Positions 9,098 through 18,005 of a stretch of DNA of 64,000 nucleotides are shown here, in pieces. Within the stretch, counting starts at the first letter, position 1, and the number at the start of each line of letters is the position of its first letter. Origin of the DNA: Clostridium sp. K13 (GTDB taxonomy: Bacteria; Bacillota; Clostridia; Clostridiales; Clostridiaceae). Location: positions 1 through 64,000 of the forward strand of contig NZ_JAASHM010000009.1 of assembly GCF_019734195.1 (NCBI RefSeq). Reading direction: 5' to 3'. Both the position numbers and the translations under genes were made by a program. Below the pieces are notes generated by a model, which saw only the letters and a list, made by a program, of their open reading frames with translations, was not told the origin of the DNA and ran no database searches.

Positions 9098-9919
9098 CTA
9101 TTGTTTAGGTTTTGCTATAAGCCATTGCTGAACGCTTTGGTCTTCTGGTAAAACACTATTATCTAACCACATGTAGAAGAATCTTTCTGCTGGATAAATA
9201 TAATATCCATCTTGCTTATGGTCTGATGTATCATATGAATCTGCGAAGATTATAACATCATCTCCAAAGTTGTCAGTTCCCATAGTGTCATATCCTATAA
9301 TATCTTGCCAATGTCCTGACCAATCTATCCATTCAACCATAATAGGTGTGTTATTCTTTAAGTTATCTATAACCCAATCTCTAAACTCTATTGGATCCTG
9401 AAAAGTATATCCACCCTCTAAAGTACCTTCTGTTAAACTTGATGTTACATCCCAATTAATTGCTTCAAAGAACTGTACCATTCTATCTGTTGATGTACCA
9501 TATTCTCCTCTTTCATTTGCAACACCTTGAACTTCGGTATTATTTCCATTTAAATCCTTATGGCAATCCATCATATCTGCAATTTGTAATTCTTCATAAC
9601 CTGTTTCACCAAAATGATTTAATACCATTAGCGCTGCTGATGGGCCACAGCTATATTCTTTAGTTTGTTGATATGTTTTAAATTTCTCTAAAATTGTTAA
9701 AGTATCATTTGATTTTAAATTATAGTAATCAACACTTGTGAAGTATGTACTCTTTTCATTATCTCCAATATTATTATAAGAAGATGCTCCTGACTCTAAA
9801 ATATCATAGCTTTTTGGATAAGGAATTTTGTTATCAATAGTTTTTGAATCATTATTACTACATCCTACACCCCCTAAAGTTAATACTGTTGATAATAATA
9901 AAATTAAACTTTTTCTCAT
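9098..9919 (-). CDS. C39-family peptidase-like lipoprotein
   Basis: Exported lipoprotein with a papain-like C39 fold. A signal peptide ends in GGVGC, so Cys20 should be lipidated. The catalytic cysteine is Cys91 in YSCGPSAALMVLNHF. The candidate histidine is His203 in SGHWQDIIGYD, and Asp227 (FADSYD) follows at the expected place. C39 domains usually cleave double-glycine leaders or serve as surface cysteine proteases. No ABC exporter or leader peptide is adjacent, so a cell-surface protease is more likely. A GGGGGG site precedes the ATG, and the gene has its own terminator. Confidence 0.8.
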   Translation of the reverse strand: MRKSLILLLSTVLTLGGVGCSNNDSKTIDNKIPYPKSYDILESGASSYNNIGDNEKSTYFTSVDYYNLKSNDTLTILEKFKTYQQTKEYSCGPSAALMVLNHFGETGYEELQIADMMDCHKDLNGNNTEVQGVANERGEYGTSTDRMVQFFEAINWDVTSSLTEGTLEGGYTFQDPIEFRDWVIDNLKNNTPIMVEWIDWSGHWQDIIGYDTMGTDNFGDDVIIFADSYDTSDHKQDGYYIYPAERFFYMWLDNSVLPEDQSVQQWLIAKPKQ

Positions 9920-10044
9920 TATTTATCCCCCCAGATAATATTTTATACTAGCAAATTATACTAACTTTCATTTTAAATTTCAATATATATCTTTATTAAA
10001 CAAATTTATACAACTATTAGATATTTATAACCAATACCTTATAA

Positions 10045-10090
10045 TAAAAAATCTTAGCTATTTATTTTTCAACTAAGATTTCTTCTATTT
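10045..10090 (-). pseudogene. 3' tail of a second XRE gene, now a terminator
   Basis: Reads IEEILVEK then TAA on the minus strand, matching the C-terminus of the XRE protein at 7654-7914. About 24 bases are identical to that gene. AAATCTTAG (10049-10057) and its inverse (10073-10081) form a hairpin followed by T-rich sequence, so the relic probably still terminates the upstream transcript. Confidence 0.6.
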
Positions 10091-10448
10091 AATTTAAATC
10101 AAATTTTTCAATTTTTATATCATCTAAATTTATCTCAACTATAGCCATAGATAAAGGTAATGAAAATCTTTTTCTTCCACATGCACCTGGATTTAGATAA
10201 ACAATATTATCAATAGTCTCATTATAAAACTTATGTGAATGCCCATAGATAACTAAATCTACTTCTTTTAAATCTTTAGGAATATCTTCTTTATTATGAG
10301 CAACATAAATTAAAACTTCATCCATTTCTATTTCTCTATACTCTGGAAGAGTAAGCCCCCATTCGTCTTTATCATTATTACCTCTTACAACAAAGGTTTT
10401 TGTTATACTTTCTAATTTATCTATAATTTCTTTATATATTATTTCCAA
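10089..10448 (-). pseudogene. N-terminally truncated YfcE/MJ0936-type metallophosphoesterase
   Basis: Retains the second half of a calcineurin-like phosphodiesterase: the VRGNNDK motif (residues 21-27), a metal histidine in VAHNK, the YGHSHK motif (68-73) and the C-terminal LNPGACGRKRFSLP. The first 40 or so residues of the family, including the first metal ligands (D-x-H), are absent. The sequence upstream of the ATG contains no such motif in any frame. With half the metal site missing it should be inactive. No convincing ribosome binding site is seen. Confidence 0.75.
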
Positions 10449-10561
10449 TATAACATTCTATAAAAATATATAGCCTTAAAATTATTTGATATTTTTTTCA
10501 TTAAAGGATATAATTCCATTAGTTTGAAATTTTAGATATATACTATAGGAGAATTTTATTT

Positions 10562-11254
10562 ATGAAGTATAAAGTTATATTATTTGATGCAGATGAAACA
10601 TTATTTGATTTTAAAAAAGCTGAAAAAGAAGCCTTTAAAAATTCTATGTTAGAATTAGATATTGAGTACGATGAAAATTATCATTTTGCTACATATAAAG
10701 AAATAAACACAGCTATTTGGAAAGAGCTTGAAGAAGGCCTTATTACTCAGGAAAAATTAAAGACAGAAAGATTTAAAAGATTAATCGATAAACTAGATAT
10801 GACCTTTGATGAAAATGACTTTGCAAATATTTATATGACACACTTAGGTAATGGATCATTTTTATTTGATGGAGCAATGGAGCTTATAGAAGATTTAAGT
10901 TCTAAATATATACTTTCTATTGTTACTAATGGACTTACTTCTGTGCAAGAAAGAAGACTTAAAAAATCTACAATAGCTAAACATTTTAAAGATATAGTAA
11001 TTTCAGAAAGTATAGGTATATCCAAGCCTCATCCTGATATATTTGAACATGCTATAAACAATCTTGGTACCTTTAATAAAGATGAAGTTCTTATGATTGG
11101 AGATAATTTAAATTCTGATATAAGAGGTGGCATTAATTATAATATAGATACTTGTTGGTATAATCCAAATAAATTAGAAAATAAAACTGATTTAAAGCCT
11201 ACTTATGAAATTTGTGATTATACAGAATTGAGAAGATTATTATTAGATAAATAA
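10562..11254 (+). CDS. yjjG: YjjG-family HAD nucleotidase
   Basis: HAD-superfamily phosphatase of the non-canonical pyrimidine nucleotidase type, which hydrolyses UMP/dUMP/dTMP-like nucleotides and limits incorporation of modified bases. Motif I is FDADETLFDF (nucleophile Asp9, acid/base Asp11), motif II is IVTNGLTSVQ, Lys is in GISKPHPDIF and motif IV is MIGDNLNSDI. The length of 230 residues matches the family. An AGGAG site precedes the ATG, and a bidirectional terminator follows. Substrate assignment is by family only. Confidence 0.85.
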   Translation: MKYKVILFDADETLFDFKKAEKEAFKNSMLELDIEYDENYHFATYKEINTAIWKELEEGLITQEKLKTERFKRLIDKLDMTFDENDFANIYMTHLGNGSFLFDGAMELIEDLSSKYILSIVTNGLTSVQERRLKKSTIAKHFKDIVISESIGISKPHPDIFEHAINNLGTFNKDEVLMIGDNLNSDIRGGINYNIDTCWYNPNKLENKTDLKPTYEICDYTELRRLLLDK

Positions 11255-11261
11255 TTAAAAA

Positions 11262-11296
11262 ATATAGGATAAGCATATAGTAGGCTTATCCTATAT
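11262..11296. terminator. bidirectional terminator
   Basis: Thirteen-pair perfect stem (ATATAGGATAAGC and inverse) over nine bases, with A-rich and T-rich flanks. It separates the convergent HAD and DUF2809 genes. Confidence 0.85.
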
Positions 11297-11302
11297 TTAA
11301 AG

Positions 11303-11686
11303 TTAAATTTTCTTATAATTTATTAACCTATCTATAATTGCTCCAATTATAATTCCAACTGTATAACAAAATAAATCGCTCCATAAAAACCCGAATCCTA
11401 GTACTAATGCTCCTAAGGTTGTATTTCTTATAGAATCTATCCATGGTGCATGGTATAACTGACTTATTTCTATACTATAGGAGAAAATTATTGCCCAGGA
11501 AATAATAAATATTGTCGATTTTTTATTAAATATAAATGCAATAATAAAAAATATCATCATTGCCCATAATACATCTCCTGAATATGTTGATATTACATGT
11601 GGTAATCCTGAAACTTTTCTTGATAATAATCCTAAAATTATTGTTATTATTATTAATATTAAGTATAAAAACCTGTTTCTTCTCAT
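11303..11686 (-). CDS. DUF2809 family membrane protein
   Basis: Small integral membrane protein of 127 residues with four hydrophobic segments (about 6-24, 36-53, 57-75, 88-122). The family signature is visible: early GLLSR, the SYSGDVLWA-like strand before helix 2, and the SIEISQLYHAPWIDSIRNTTLGALVLG stretch, which is VanZ-like. Function of DUF2809 is not established. It is transcribed alone and converges on the HAD gene. Confidence 0.75.
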   Translation of the reverse strand: MRRNRFLYLILIIITIILGLLSRKVSGLPHVISTYSGDVLWAMMIFFIIAFIFNKKSTIFIISWAIIFSYSIEISQLYHAPWIDSIRNTTLGALVLGFGFLWSDLFCYTVGIIIGAIIDRLINYKKI

Positions 11687-11741
11687 AATCTAACCCCAAT
11701 TTACCATATTATTCTGAAATAAATAAGAGCTTAATTGCACT

Positions 11742-11843
11742 TTATTTAATTGGAAAAGCAAAAATTGCAACTAAAAAAATAAATATAGCAGCTCCTAAAG
11801 CAACTAGGTACACTACCTTATTTTTCTTCTGTTTGTTTTTCAT
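11742..11843 (-). CDS. 33-residue single-span membrane peptide
   Basis: Too short for routine gene finding. It starts MKNKQKKNK, then has one hydrophobic helix of about 21 residues (VVYLVALGAAIFIFLVAIF), and ends FPIK and TAA. The basic head followed by a hydrophobic span is typical of small membrane proteins or type I toxins. Only a weak GGA precedes its ATG. A stronger site (GGGAGGGG) lies upstream of a 16-codon frame that overlaps it, so translation may be coupled, or the two were once one gene split by a frameshift. Confidence 0.5.
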   Translation of the reverse strand: MKNKQKKNKVVYLVALGAAIFIFLVAIFAFPIK

Positions 11844-11868
11844 TCCATTTTTCTTTTATAGCTCTCAT
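11818..11868 (-). other. 16-codon ORF with strong SD overlapping the small membrane peptide gene
   Basis: ATG follows GGGAGGGG by four bases. The frame encodes MRAIKEKWNEKQTEEK and stops inside the next small gene in another frame. It may be a coupling leader or the true N-terminus of the membrane peptide separated by a one-base change. Confidence 0.4.
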
Positions 11869-12102
11869 TTTACCCCTCCCTTTTTACCTATTATAGCATA
11901 TTAAACATATATTCACTTATAAACTAATATTATCCAAATTACAAGTAAAAATACTTTCCATTTTCAATTTATATCTAAAAAGTAAAATTTTGTTCTGGTT
12001 CAATTATTCCCAGCTGGATACTTCATTCTATAATGAATATTTTGCCTTCATTAAGTGCAGCTATTTGATTTATACATAATAATTTCTAATATATTATGAT
12101 TT

Positions 12103-12181
12103 AAAATGATGTCCAAGCTGAACTACCCCTATTTGCTATTAATAAAAATACATGGGATAGTTTAAATATGGACATCATTTT
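12103..12181 (+). repeat. long imperfect hairpin with T tail in a 350-base gene-free stretch
   Basis: AAAATGATGTCCA at the left pairs exactly with TGGACATCATTTT at the right, and an inner AACTA/TAGTT segment also pairs. On the plus strand the right arm runs into a T-rich tract. It could be a terminator without its gene, a small RNA end or a deleted element. The rest of 11869-12221 shows nothing recognisable. Confidence 0.5.
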
Positions 12182-12221
12182 TTTGTACTTATTTTTATAA
12201 GAAAACATTTGATGCCTATGA

Positions 12222-12380
12222 CTATGAAGAGCATTTACATATATCTCTCAAATTACGAAATAGATTTTCCGTTTCAATACTATATTTCCCCATAGACTTA
12301 AACTTCCAATGATAATCTTCTCCATTAAAAATCTTTATTAATTCCTCCTTACTACAACTTCTTATTGCAATTTGAAATAA
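12222..12380 (-). pseudogene. in-frame continuation of PLD-fold gene past TAG
   Basis: Immediately after the TAG of the PLD-fold gene the same frame stays open for 52 codons and reads like protein (for example EELIKIFNGEDYHWKFKSMG). It has no start codon of its own near its beginning. It is most simply the original C-terminus of the PLD protein, cut off by a nonsense change. Read-through is possible. Confidence 0.55.
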
Positions 12381-13352
12381 CTACCTATTTAAATCTAACA
12401 TTTTAGCATTTTTATCATTAACTTTAATATACCTACTTCTAAAATCATCATAATATTTAGTTAATTCATCTATTTTAGCACTAGAATCCTTAACTGGATA
12501 TATTTTATCAAACCTCTTTTTGGGATCATATATTTCATTTGATACTTTCTGAACAAAAGTTAGTATATTTATATCAACACTAAATTGAATATCTAAATTA
12601 AAGTTATTTAACCTTAATTTATTTTCTTCTAAATAATCCCCTAATCTCTGGATATTTCTATATTGCTCTATTAATACATTTGTTTTATCATTATGGCTCA
12701 TATTTTCTATAGCTTGTCTTTTCTTAAAAATACTTATATTTGTAAACCCCTTTATAAATCCACTACTTACAGCACTATCATATATATATTCTATAGATTC
12801 ATTAATTTCTTTTTTTAACAAATTATTTTCCTGCTCTAATTCCTCTTTAGTTAGAAGGAATCTTTTATTGCACTGATCATTGCTTCTCCAAAATAAAATA
12901 TCTACTTCTTGATTAGTATTATTACTAATAGCTATAGTTTTTGCTGAAAAATTACTACTTCCTATTATAACTGCTTCTGGTATTGAATAATTATTTTTTT
13001 TAATTGCAATCTTTTTATGATAGTCTTCATTTCTTGCAACTAATATTCTAATATCTACATCTATACCATCAGCTTTTAAATAATCTCTTATTTTATCTGC
13101 ATTGCTTTCAAGTACCTCAATAGTACACTTTTCATTAAAACCATACTTCCCTATTATTGTAATACTAGGATTTTCAACATCTTTAAATCCTTCCTTAATA
13201 GCTTTAATAAATTCATTATCAGTTACTATTATGTCACTCATATAGCCATAACCTAATAATAAATTATTTGCCTTTAAAGATAATAAATTTAACATTGCCT
13301 TTCTAAATGGCGGATTAGACTGATTGCATTTATTCAAAACTCTGTACTTCAT
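12381..13352 (-). CDS. PLD-fold (HKD) nuclease-like protein
   Basis: A phospholipase D-superfamily protein with one HKD-type site: His112-x-Lys114 (YHKKIAIKK) and GSSNFSAKTI at 131-140. This pattern is typical of PLD-type endonucleases such as BfiI/NgoFVII relatives. The second half is helical with no recognised domain. It starts three bases after the stop of the 209-residue gene upstream, so the two are cotranscribed. The TAG at 12381-12383 may be premature. A role in defence or DNA processing is inferred from the fold and its neighbour only. Confidence 0.65.
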   Translation of the reverse strand: MKYRVLNKCNQSNPPFRKAMLNLLSLKANNLLLGYGYMSDIIVTDNEFIKAIKEGFKDVENPSITIIGKYGFNEKCTIEVLESNADKIRDYLKADGIDVDIRILVARNEDYHKKIAIKKNNYSIPEAVIIGSSNFSAKTIAISNNTNQEVDILFWRSNDQCNKRFLLTKEELEQENNLLKKEINESIEYIYDSAVSSGFIKGFTNISIFKKRQAIENMSHNDKTNVLIEQYRNIQRLGDYLEENKLRLNNFNLDIQFSVDINILTFVQKVSNEIYDPKKRFDKIYPVKDSSAKIDELTKYYDDFRSRYIKVNDKNAKMLDLNR

Positions 13353-13355
13353 ACA

Positions 13356-13985
13356 CTACCCCTTAATTATATCAACTATAATTTTCAACTTTATTCTAAT
13401 ATCTATATCTTCAGTAATTTTCATAAGATCTATTATATAATTTTTTAATAATTTATTTTTATTTCTACTATAAAGAGTAAAATTAAAACCCATACTTTTA
13501 TTTTTTAACATATATAAATTTTTTATATTATTAGAAATAAACTTATTTACCTTACCTAGTGTAATATTTTTTAATACTAATTTCTGCTTTTCATAATCAC
13601 TTTTCTTATCCTTACTTTCTATTATATAATCATCCGAAACCAATATTTTTAATATTGTAATTAAATTACTTAAATCATTTGTTCCATTTTCTTTATAGTA
13701 AGAATTTATAAATTCTTTTCCAAGTATAGCTGTCAACGCTCCAATATATCCTTCCCCATTACTTTTAACATAAATTTCATCTAGTGATAATTGTACATAT
13801 CTATTCTCTACGCCATCGTACTCATATTTATTATATTTATGATTTAACTCATCAAATACATTAGCTTTTACTTTTTTAATTTCACTTTCATATTCACAAA
13901 GTTCTTTAAAATATTCTTCCAATATTTCACGATTAAATGCATTTTTTTGTCTATCAAAATAAACTACTCTTTCATAATTATCCAT
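13356..13985 (-). CDS. unknown partner of PLD-fold protein
   Basis: No family recognised. It encodes 209 residues, lysine- and glutamate-rich at the N-terminus and strongly basic and helical after residue 120 (KNKLLKNYIIDLMK), without signal or membrane segment. It is the first gene of a two-gene unit with the PLD-fold protein, at three-base spacing. Such obligate pairs often mean the products act as a complex, here perhaps target or nucleic acid recognition plus nuclease. That is inference. Confidence 0.55.
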   Translation of the reverse strand: MDNYERVVYFDRQKNAFNREILEEYFKELCEYESEIKKVKANVFDELNHKYNKYEYDGVENRYVQLSLDEIYVKSNGEGYIGALTAILGKEFINSYYKENGTNDLSNLITILKILVSDDYIIESKDKKSDYEKQKLVLKNITLGKVNKFISNNIKNLYMLKNKSMGFNFTLYSRNKNKLLKNYIIDLMKITEDIDIRIKLKIIVDIIKG

Positions 13986-14163
13986 ATAAATCCCCTATAA
14001 TAATATCAATTATTAATATTAGTCCCTACTTAAATTTTTTTATATAATTCTATATATTTATTATATATTACAATCTTATCTTTATAAACCAAATTATGTA
14101 TATGAGTGGTTTGCTCATTATTTTGTTTGCTAGAAAATTATTAAATACTTAATAATAGGTATC

Positions 14164-14195
14164 AAAAAACCTCTGATTGTAAACTTAACCAGAGG
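14164..14195 (-). terminator. terminator after NUDIX gene
   Basis: CCTCTG/CAGAGG stem with a 14-base loop and six T on the minus strand. It separates the helicase-NUDIX unit from the PLD pair downstream. Confidence 0.75.
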
Positions 14196-14265
14196 CTTCT
14201 TTATTTACTTTCCCATGCATATCTTCAACTAAATAAATTATAATTTATTTAAACCATACTAATTG

Positions 14266-14655
14266 TTATCTAGTAGATTCTATCAACTTTTTAACTACCT
14301 CTATATCTGCTGGAACCCACTTTTCTCCTCTTAATTCTTGTATAGAAACCCACTTTGCATCATTATGAGCATTTAAGTTTAATGTTCCTCCACATATTTC
14401 ACAAGTATAACAATGCATTGTTAAATGAAATGTAGGATAATCATATTCTACTGTTGTTAGAAATTCTAATTTATTAATATCTAACTCAAGCTCTTCTTTT
14501 ATTTCACGTATTAATGCTTCTTCATTAGTTTCTCCTGCTTCTATCTTTCCACCTGGGAATTCCCACATGTTAGCAAATTCACCATAGCTTCTACGAGTTA
14601 TAAATATTTTATCTTCTTTTTTAATTATTGCTGCAACTACTTCTATTGTTTTCAT
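14266..14655 (-). CDS. MutT-type NUDIX nucleotide pyrophosphohydrolase
   Basis: Hydrolyses (deoxy)nucleoside triphosphates, probably oxidised ones. The NUDIX box is complete at about residues 36-58 (GGKIEAGETNEEALIREIKE, then EL). The length of 129 residues equals that of 8-oxo-dGTP diphosphatases. Its ATG follows GAGGT, and only 16 bases separate it from the helicase stop upstream, so the two form an operon. This helicase-NUDIX pairing suggests a joint role in nucleic acid repair or defence. Confidence 0.85.
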   Translation of the reverse strand: MKTIEVVAAIIKKEDKIFITRRSYGEFANMWEFPGGKIEAGETNEEALIREIKEELELDINKLEFLTTVEYDYPTFHLTMHCYTCEICGGTLNLNAHNDAKWVSIQELRGEKWVPADIEVVKKLIESTR

Positions 14656-14671
14656 TTGCTTTACCTCTTCT

Positions 14672-17600
14672 TTAAATAATTATTGTCTTATTAGCTTTAT
14701 TAATCATACTTGGTGGAATTTCTTCATTAAGCTCCCATACAAAACTAATAGGTTTATTTCCAGTATGACTTCTATATTCACAAGTTCCTAAATAAGTGAA
14801 TGGGGATGTAAGTCCATCTCTACTCTTATATTCTCTAACAAAAAGAGCAATCTTATTTCCTGTTTTCAAATGATTAATATATCTTTTTCCTGTTGTACTT
14901 TCTGCTGAAGTTTTACTTTGAGTCTGCCAGTGAAATAACTTTTCATTAATTGCATAATCTTCATATAATGTTGATGGTGAAAAATCCTTATCACTTTTAT
15001 TTAATGTAATAAAGAATATATCAATCCCCTTATCCTCAAAATATTTAACCCCTTCTCTAAAGGCAGGCTTCTTTTCTTCATTATAATATCCAAAGGCAGC
15101 CATTATAGCATCTGTTGAATAATCACAATGTAAATCTAAAGGACAATCAAATCCTAGGTCTACTTTCTTATCTACAAAGTTAAGATGATTAAAGTTATAT
15201 TCTAGTATTTCACAAGCTTCATTCATCATTACTTTATTATTTAACAACTTATTTATTCCTTCTTTTATTGAAGTTAATCCCATCTTTTCTGGTGCATCAT
15301 TATAGAAAATATAATACATCATATTTAACATTAAACCTTCTTCACTTGTAAGTTCTATATTAGAAATATTGTCATTATTTTTTATTACTCTTATAACAAA
15401 TTCAATAAATCTTCTTGAGTTTACAAACAATAAGTTATATAACTTTTTAGTTATTTGAATTTCATTTTCCTCTACAAAATCTTCTCTTTGCTCTGCCATT
15501 ACACACATTCTAGCAAAACTTCTATCTCTAGTTTTTCCATAGAAATCTACTAATGATAAGTTGTGATACTCTAAGAAATTTTCTAATGTTAATTCTAAAT
15601 CTGTATCATTTTTAAAGCTTCTTAACTTACTTAATAAATTTGTCTTTGTATTGCTAGCAGATTTAATATTTCTTAGTATATATTCCTTAGCCTCTTTTTC
15701 TAGTTGAATATAACATCCCTTTGGTAGTGTTAAAAATCCATTTTCAACATAATCTTTTACTGGTTTATTTGTTTTACCTATTAATGCTCTAAACTTATCT
15801 TCAAAACTGTAGTTTTTATGTGCTTGCCCTACAAAATCAAGAACTGTTAAACATTCTTTTTTATCATGTAATCTTAATCCTCTTCCTAACTGTTGAAGGA
15901 ATACTGTCAAACTTTCAGTAGGTCTTAAAAATAAAATAGTATTAATTTCTGGAATATCAACACCTTCATTATATATATCAACAACAAAGATAAACTTTAT
16001 TTCTCCATTAACTAATCTTTCTTTAGCTGTATTTCTATCTTCCTTTTTACTTTCATCAGTTAATGCCAGTGATGGAATTCCTGCTTCATTAAATCTTAAA
16101 GCCATAAATTTGGCATGTTCCTTACTTACACAGAAGCCTAATCCTACAACTTCATTTATATCAGTAATATATTTATTTAAACTAGTTATTATATTATTAA
16201 CTCTTATATCATTTCCTGTATAAACCTTATCTAATTCACTTACATTATAGCCTTTCCTTTGCCATTTAAGCTTTGATAAATCTACAGAATCTGATACTGC
16301 AAAGTATTGAAATGGACTTAATAATTTTCTATCTATAGCTTCAGGTAATCTTATTTCTCCTGATATTCTATCTTCAAAGTAACTAAATACCTCTTTATTA
16401 TCTGCTCTTTCTGGTGTAGCAGTTAAACCTAGTAATACTTTTGGTTTATAATAACTTAATAATCTTTGATAAGATGGAGCTGCTGCATGATGGAATTCAT
16501 CTACTATTATAAAGTCATAATAATCTTCTGATATTATTTCACATAAATCCTTACTATTTAAACTTTGAATAGAAACAAATAAATGATCTAAGCTTTCTGG
16601 TTTTCTTCCACCAACCATTAATTCTCCAAAGTTATTATTTTTTAATATTGCTCTAAATGTTGACCTAGCTTGCTTTAATATTTCTTCTCTATGAACTACA
16701 AATAAAAGTCTATTGGCCTTCCCCTTATTTTCTCTACAAAAATCTCTATAATCAAAAGCTGAAATAACAGTTTTACCCACACCAGTAGCTGCAATTACTA
16801 AGTTTCTATACTTATTATGTATCTTTCTTTCAACTTGAAGAGTTTCTAGTATTTCCTTTTGATATGCATATGGTCTAATATCAAATCCAAACGACGTATC
16901 TTCATCATTATAATTTTTTTCTGATTTTAAAGAAATTCTTAGTTGTATCTTATCCTCTTCTGTTCCAGTATAAGATACAAATTCTGAATCATTCCAATAA
17001 CTTTCAAATGTAGCCTCAAATTTCTTTATAATATCAAAGGAATCTTGCTCTGTAACCTTCAGATTCCATTCTAACCCTGAAGTTAATGCTACATTTGATA
17101 AGTTTGATGAACCTATATATGCAGTAGTAAACCCTGTATCTCTTTTAAACATATAAGCTTTTGCATGAAGTCTTGTCCTTTTTGTATCATATGAAATCTT
17201 TATTTCAGTATTAGGTAGCTTACTTAATTCTTCTATAGCCTTCTCATCGGTGGCTCCCATGTAAGATGTAGTAATTATTCTTAGCTTTTTATTATGTTCT
17301 CTTGTTGCTTCTGTAAGACTTTCCATTATACATCTAATACCACTCCATTTTACAAATGAAACTAGTAAATCAATTGAATCACAAGATAGTATTTCTTTGT
17401 TTAATTCTCCTAGCATGTTTGGCTCTTGACCTGATCCTGTAAATAGTGAACTTTGTGATAATGGAGTTACTGGTCTTACTGCTACTTTATTATTTATTGC
17501 TCTTTTATTATTTATTTTTGAGTATAGAGCATTAAGCATTTCTCCATTTTTATCTATTTCATATTTTTTAATATCTTCTTCATTTGATAGTTGACTTAAT

Positions 17601-17857
17601 ATGTTAATTATGTCATTACAAGCTTCTATTTGTTTTATAAGTTTTCCGCTATCCTCCTTTTCTTTATCTCTGATGTAGTTTAGGGATTTTCTTATTACTT
17701 GTGTAATGTATTGTGAAAGTATTACTTTGGCTTCTTCTTTGTCCATTTTATCTTTATCTATAATGAAATTTTCTTGTTCTATTTTATTTAATTGTTTGAG
17801 TATTTCCTTGTTTATTACTTGTTCATAGAGTCCTTCTTTCAATATCGCTACCCCCAT
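14672..17857 (-). CDS. PLD-helicase-DUF3427 superfamily II protein
   Basis: Large DNA/RNA-dependent ATPase. Domains in order: helical N-terminus (1-140), a PLD-type nuclease domain (about 140-300; HAKAYMFKR and YIGSSNLSN), a ResIII/DEAD helicase core (Walker A AATGVGKT, DEFHH box, SAT-like LTATPER, and QQLGRGLRL motif VI) and a C-terminal DUF3427 region (about 670-1061). Proteins of this build are widespread in Firmicutes, and relatives combining helicase and PLD occur in anti-phage systems such as Mokosh type II. The ATG lacks a strong site; a TTG five codons later follows GGGGGT and may be the real start. Confidence 0.8.
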   Translation of the reverse strand: MGVAILKEGLYEQVINKEILKQLNKIEQENFIIDKDKMDKEEAKVILSQYITQVIRKSLNYIRDKEKEDSGKLIKQIEACNDIINILSQLSNEEDIKKYEIDKNGEMLNALYSKINNKRAINNKVAVRPVTPLSQSSLFTGSGQEPNMLGELNKEILSCDSIDLLVSFVKWSGIRCIMESLTEATREHNKKLRIITTSYMGATDEKAIEELSKLPNTEIKISYDTKRTRLHAKAYMFKRDTGFTTAYIGSSNLSNVALTSGLEWNLKVTEQDSFDIIKKFEATFESYWNDSEFVSYTGTEEDKIQLRISLKSEKNYNDEDTSFGFDIRPYAYQKEILETLQVERKIHNKYRNLVIAATGVGKTVISAFDYRDFCRENKGKANRLLFVVHREEILKQARSTFRAILKNNNFGELMVGGRKPESLDHLFVSIQSLNSKDLCEIISEDYYDFIIVDEFHHAAAPSYQRLLSYYKPKVLLGLTATPERADNKEVFSYFEDRISGEIRLPEAIDRKLLSPFQYFAVSDSVDLSKLKWQRKGYNVSELDKVYTGNDIRVNNIITSLNKYITDINEVVGLGFCVSKEHAKFMALRFNEAGIPSLALTDESKKEDRNTAKERLVNGEIKFIFVVDIYNEGVDIPEINTILFLRPTESLTVFLQQLGRGLRLHDKKECLTVLDFVGQAHKNYSFEDKFRALIGKTNKPVKDYVENGFLTLPKGCYIQLEKEAKEYILRNIKSASNTKTNLLSKLRSFKNDTDLELTLENFLEYHNLSLVDFYGKTRDRSFARMCVMAEQREDFVEENEIQITKKLYNLLFVNSRRFIEFVIRVIKNNDNISNIELTSEEGLMLNMMYYIFYNDAPEKMGLTSIKEGINKLLNNKVMMNEACEILEYNFNHLNFVDKKVDLGFDCPLDLHCDYSTDAIMAAFGYYNEEKKPAFREGVKYFEDKGIDIFFITLNKSDKDFSPSTLYEDYAINEKLFHWQTQSKTSAESTTGKRYINHLKTGNKIALFVREYKSRDGLTSPFTYLGTCEYRSHTGNKPISFVWELNEEIPPSMINKANKTIII

Positions 17858-17901
17858 TATACTTTCTTTATATTATATATTTTATCATATTTAGACATAA
17901 T

Positions 17902-17929
17902 AAAAAGCTACAGTTATCTGCAGCTTTTT
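17902..17929. terminator. bidirectional terminator
   Basis: AAAAAGCT-A-CAG pairs with CTG-C-AGCTTTTT around a TTAT loop. T tracts occur on both strands. It lies upstream of the helicase gene and downstream of the RecQ-type remnant. Confidence 0.75.
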
Positions 17930-17933
17930 ATTT

Positions 17934-17963
17934 GCTGGAGATGAGTCGTTACTTACCCCCATA
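17934..17963 (-). repeat. 30-bp MGVSN element, copy 1
   Basis: Matches 25 of 30 bases of the copy at 24558-24587. On the minus strand it begins ATGGGGGTAAG, would encode MGVSNDSSP, and runs straight into a terminator hairpin. Both copies share this layout. Confidence 0.6.
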
Positions 17964-18005
17964 ACTTATTTCATTATACATTCTCAAAATATATTCTATC
18001 TAAAC

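Noticed and set aside
9098-9919. Double-glycine peptide processing system
   Set aside because: The C39 domain is on a lipoprotein and not fused to an ABC exporter. No GG-leader peptide gene is seen nearby.
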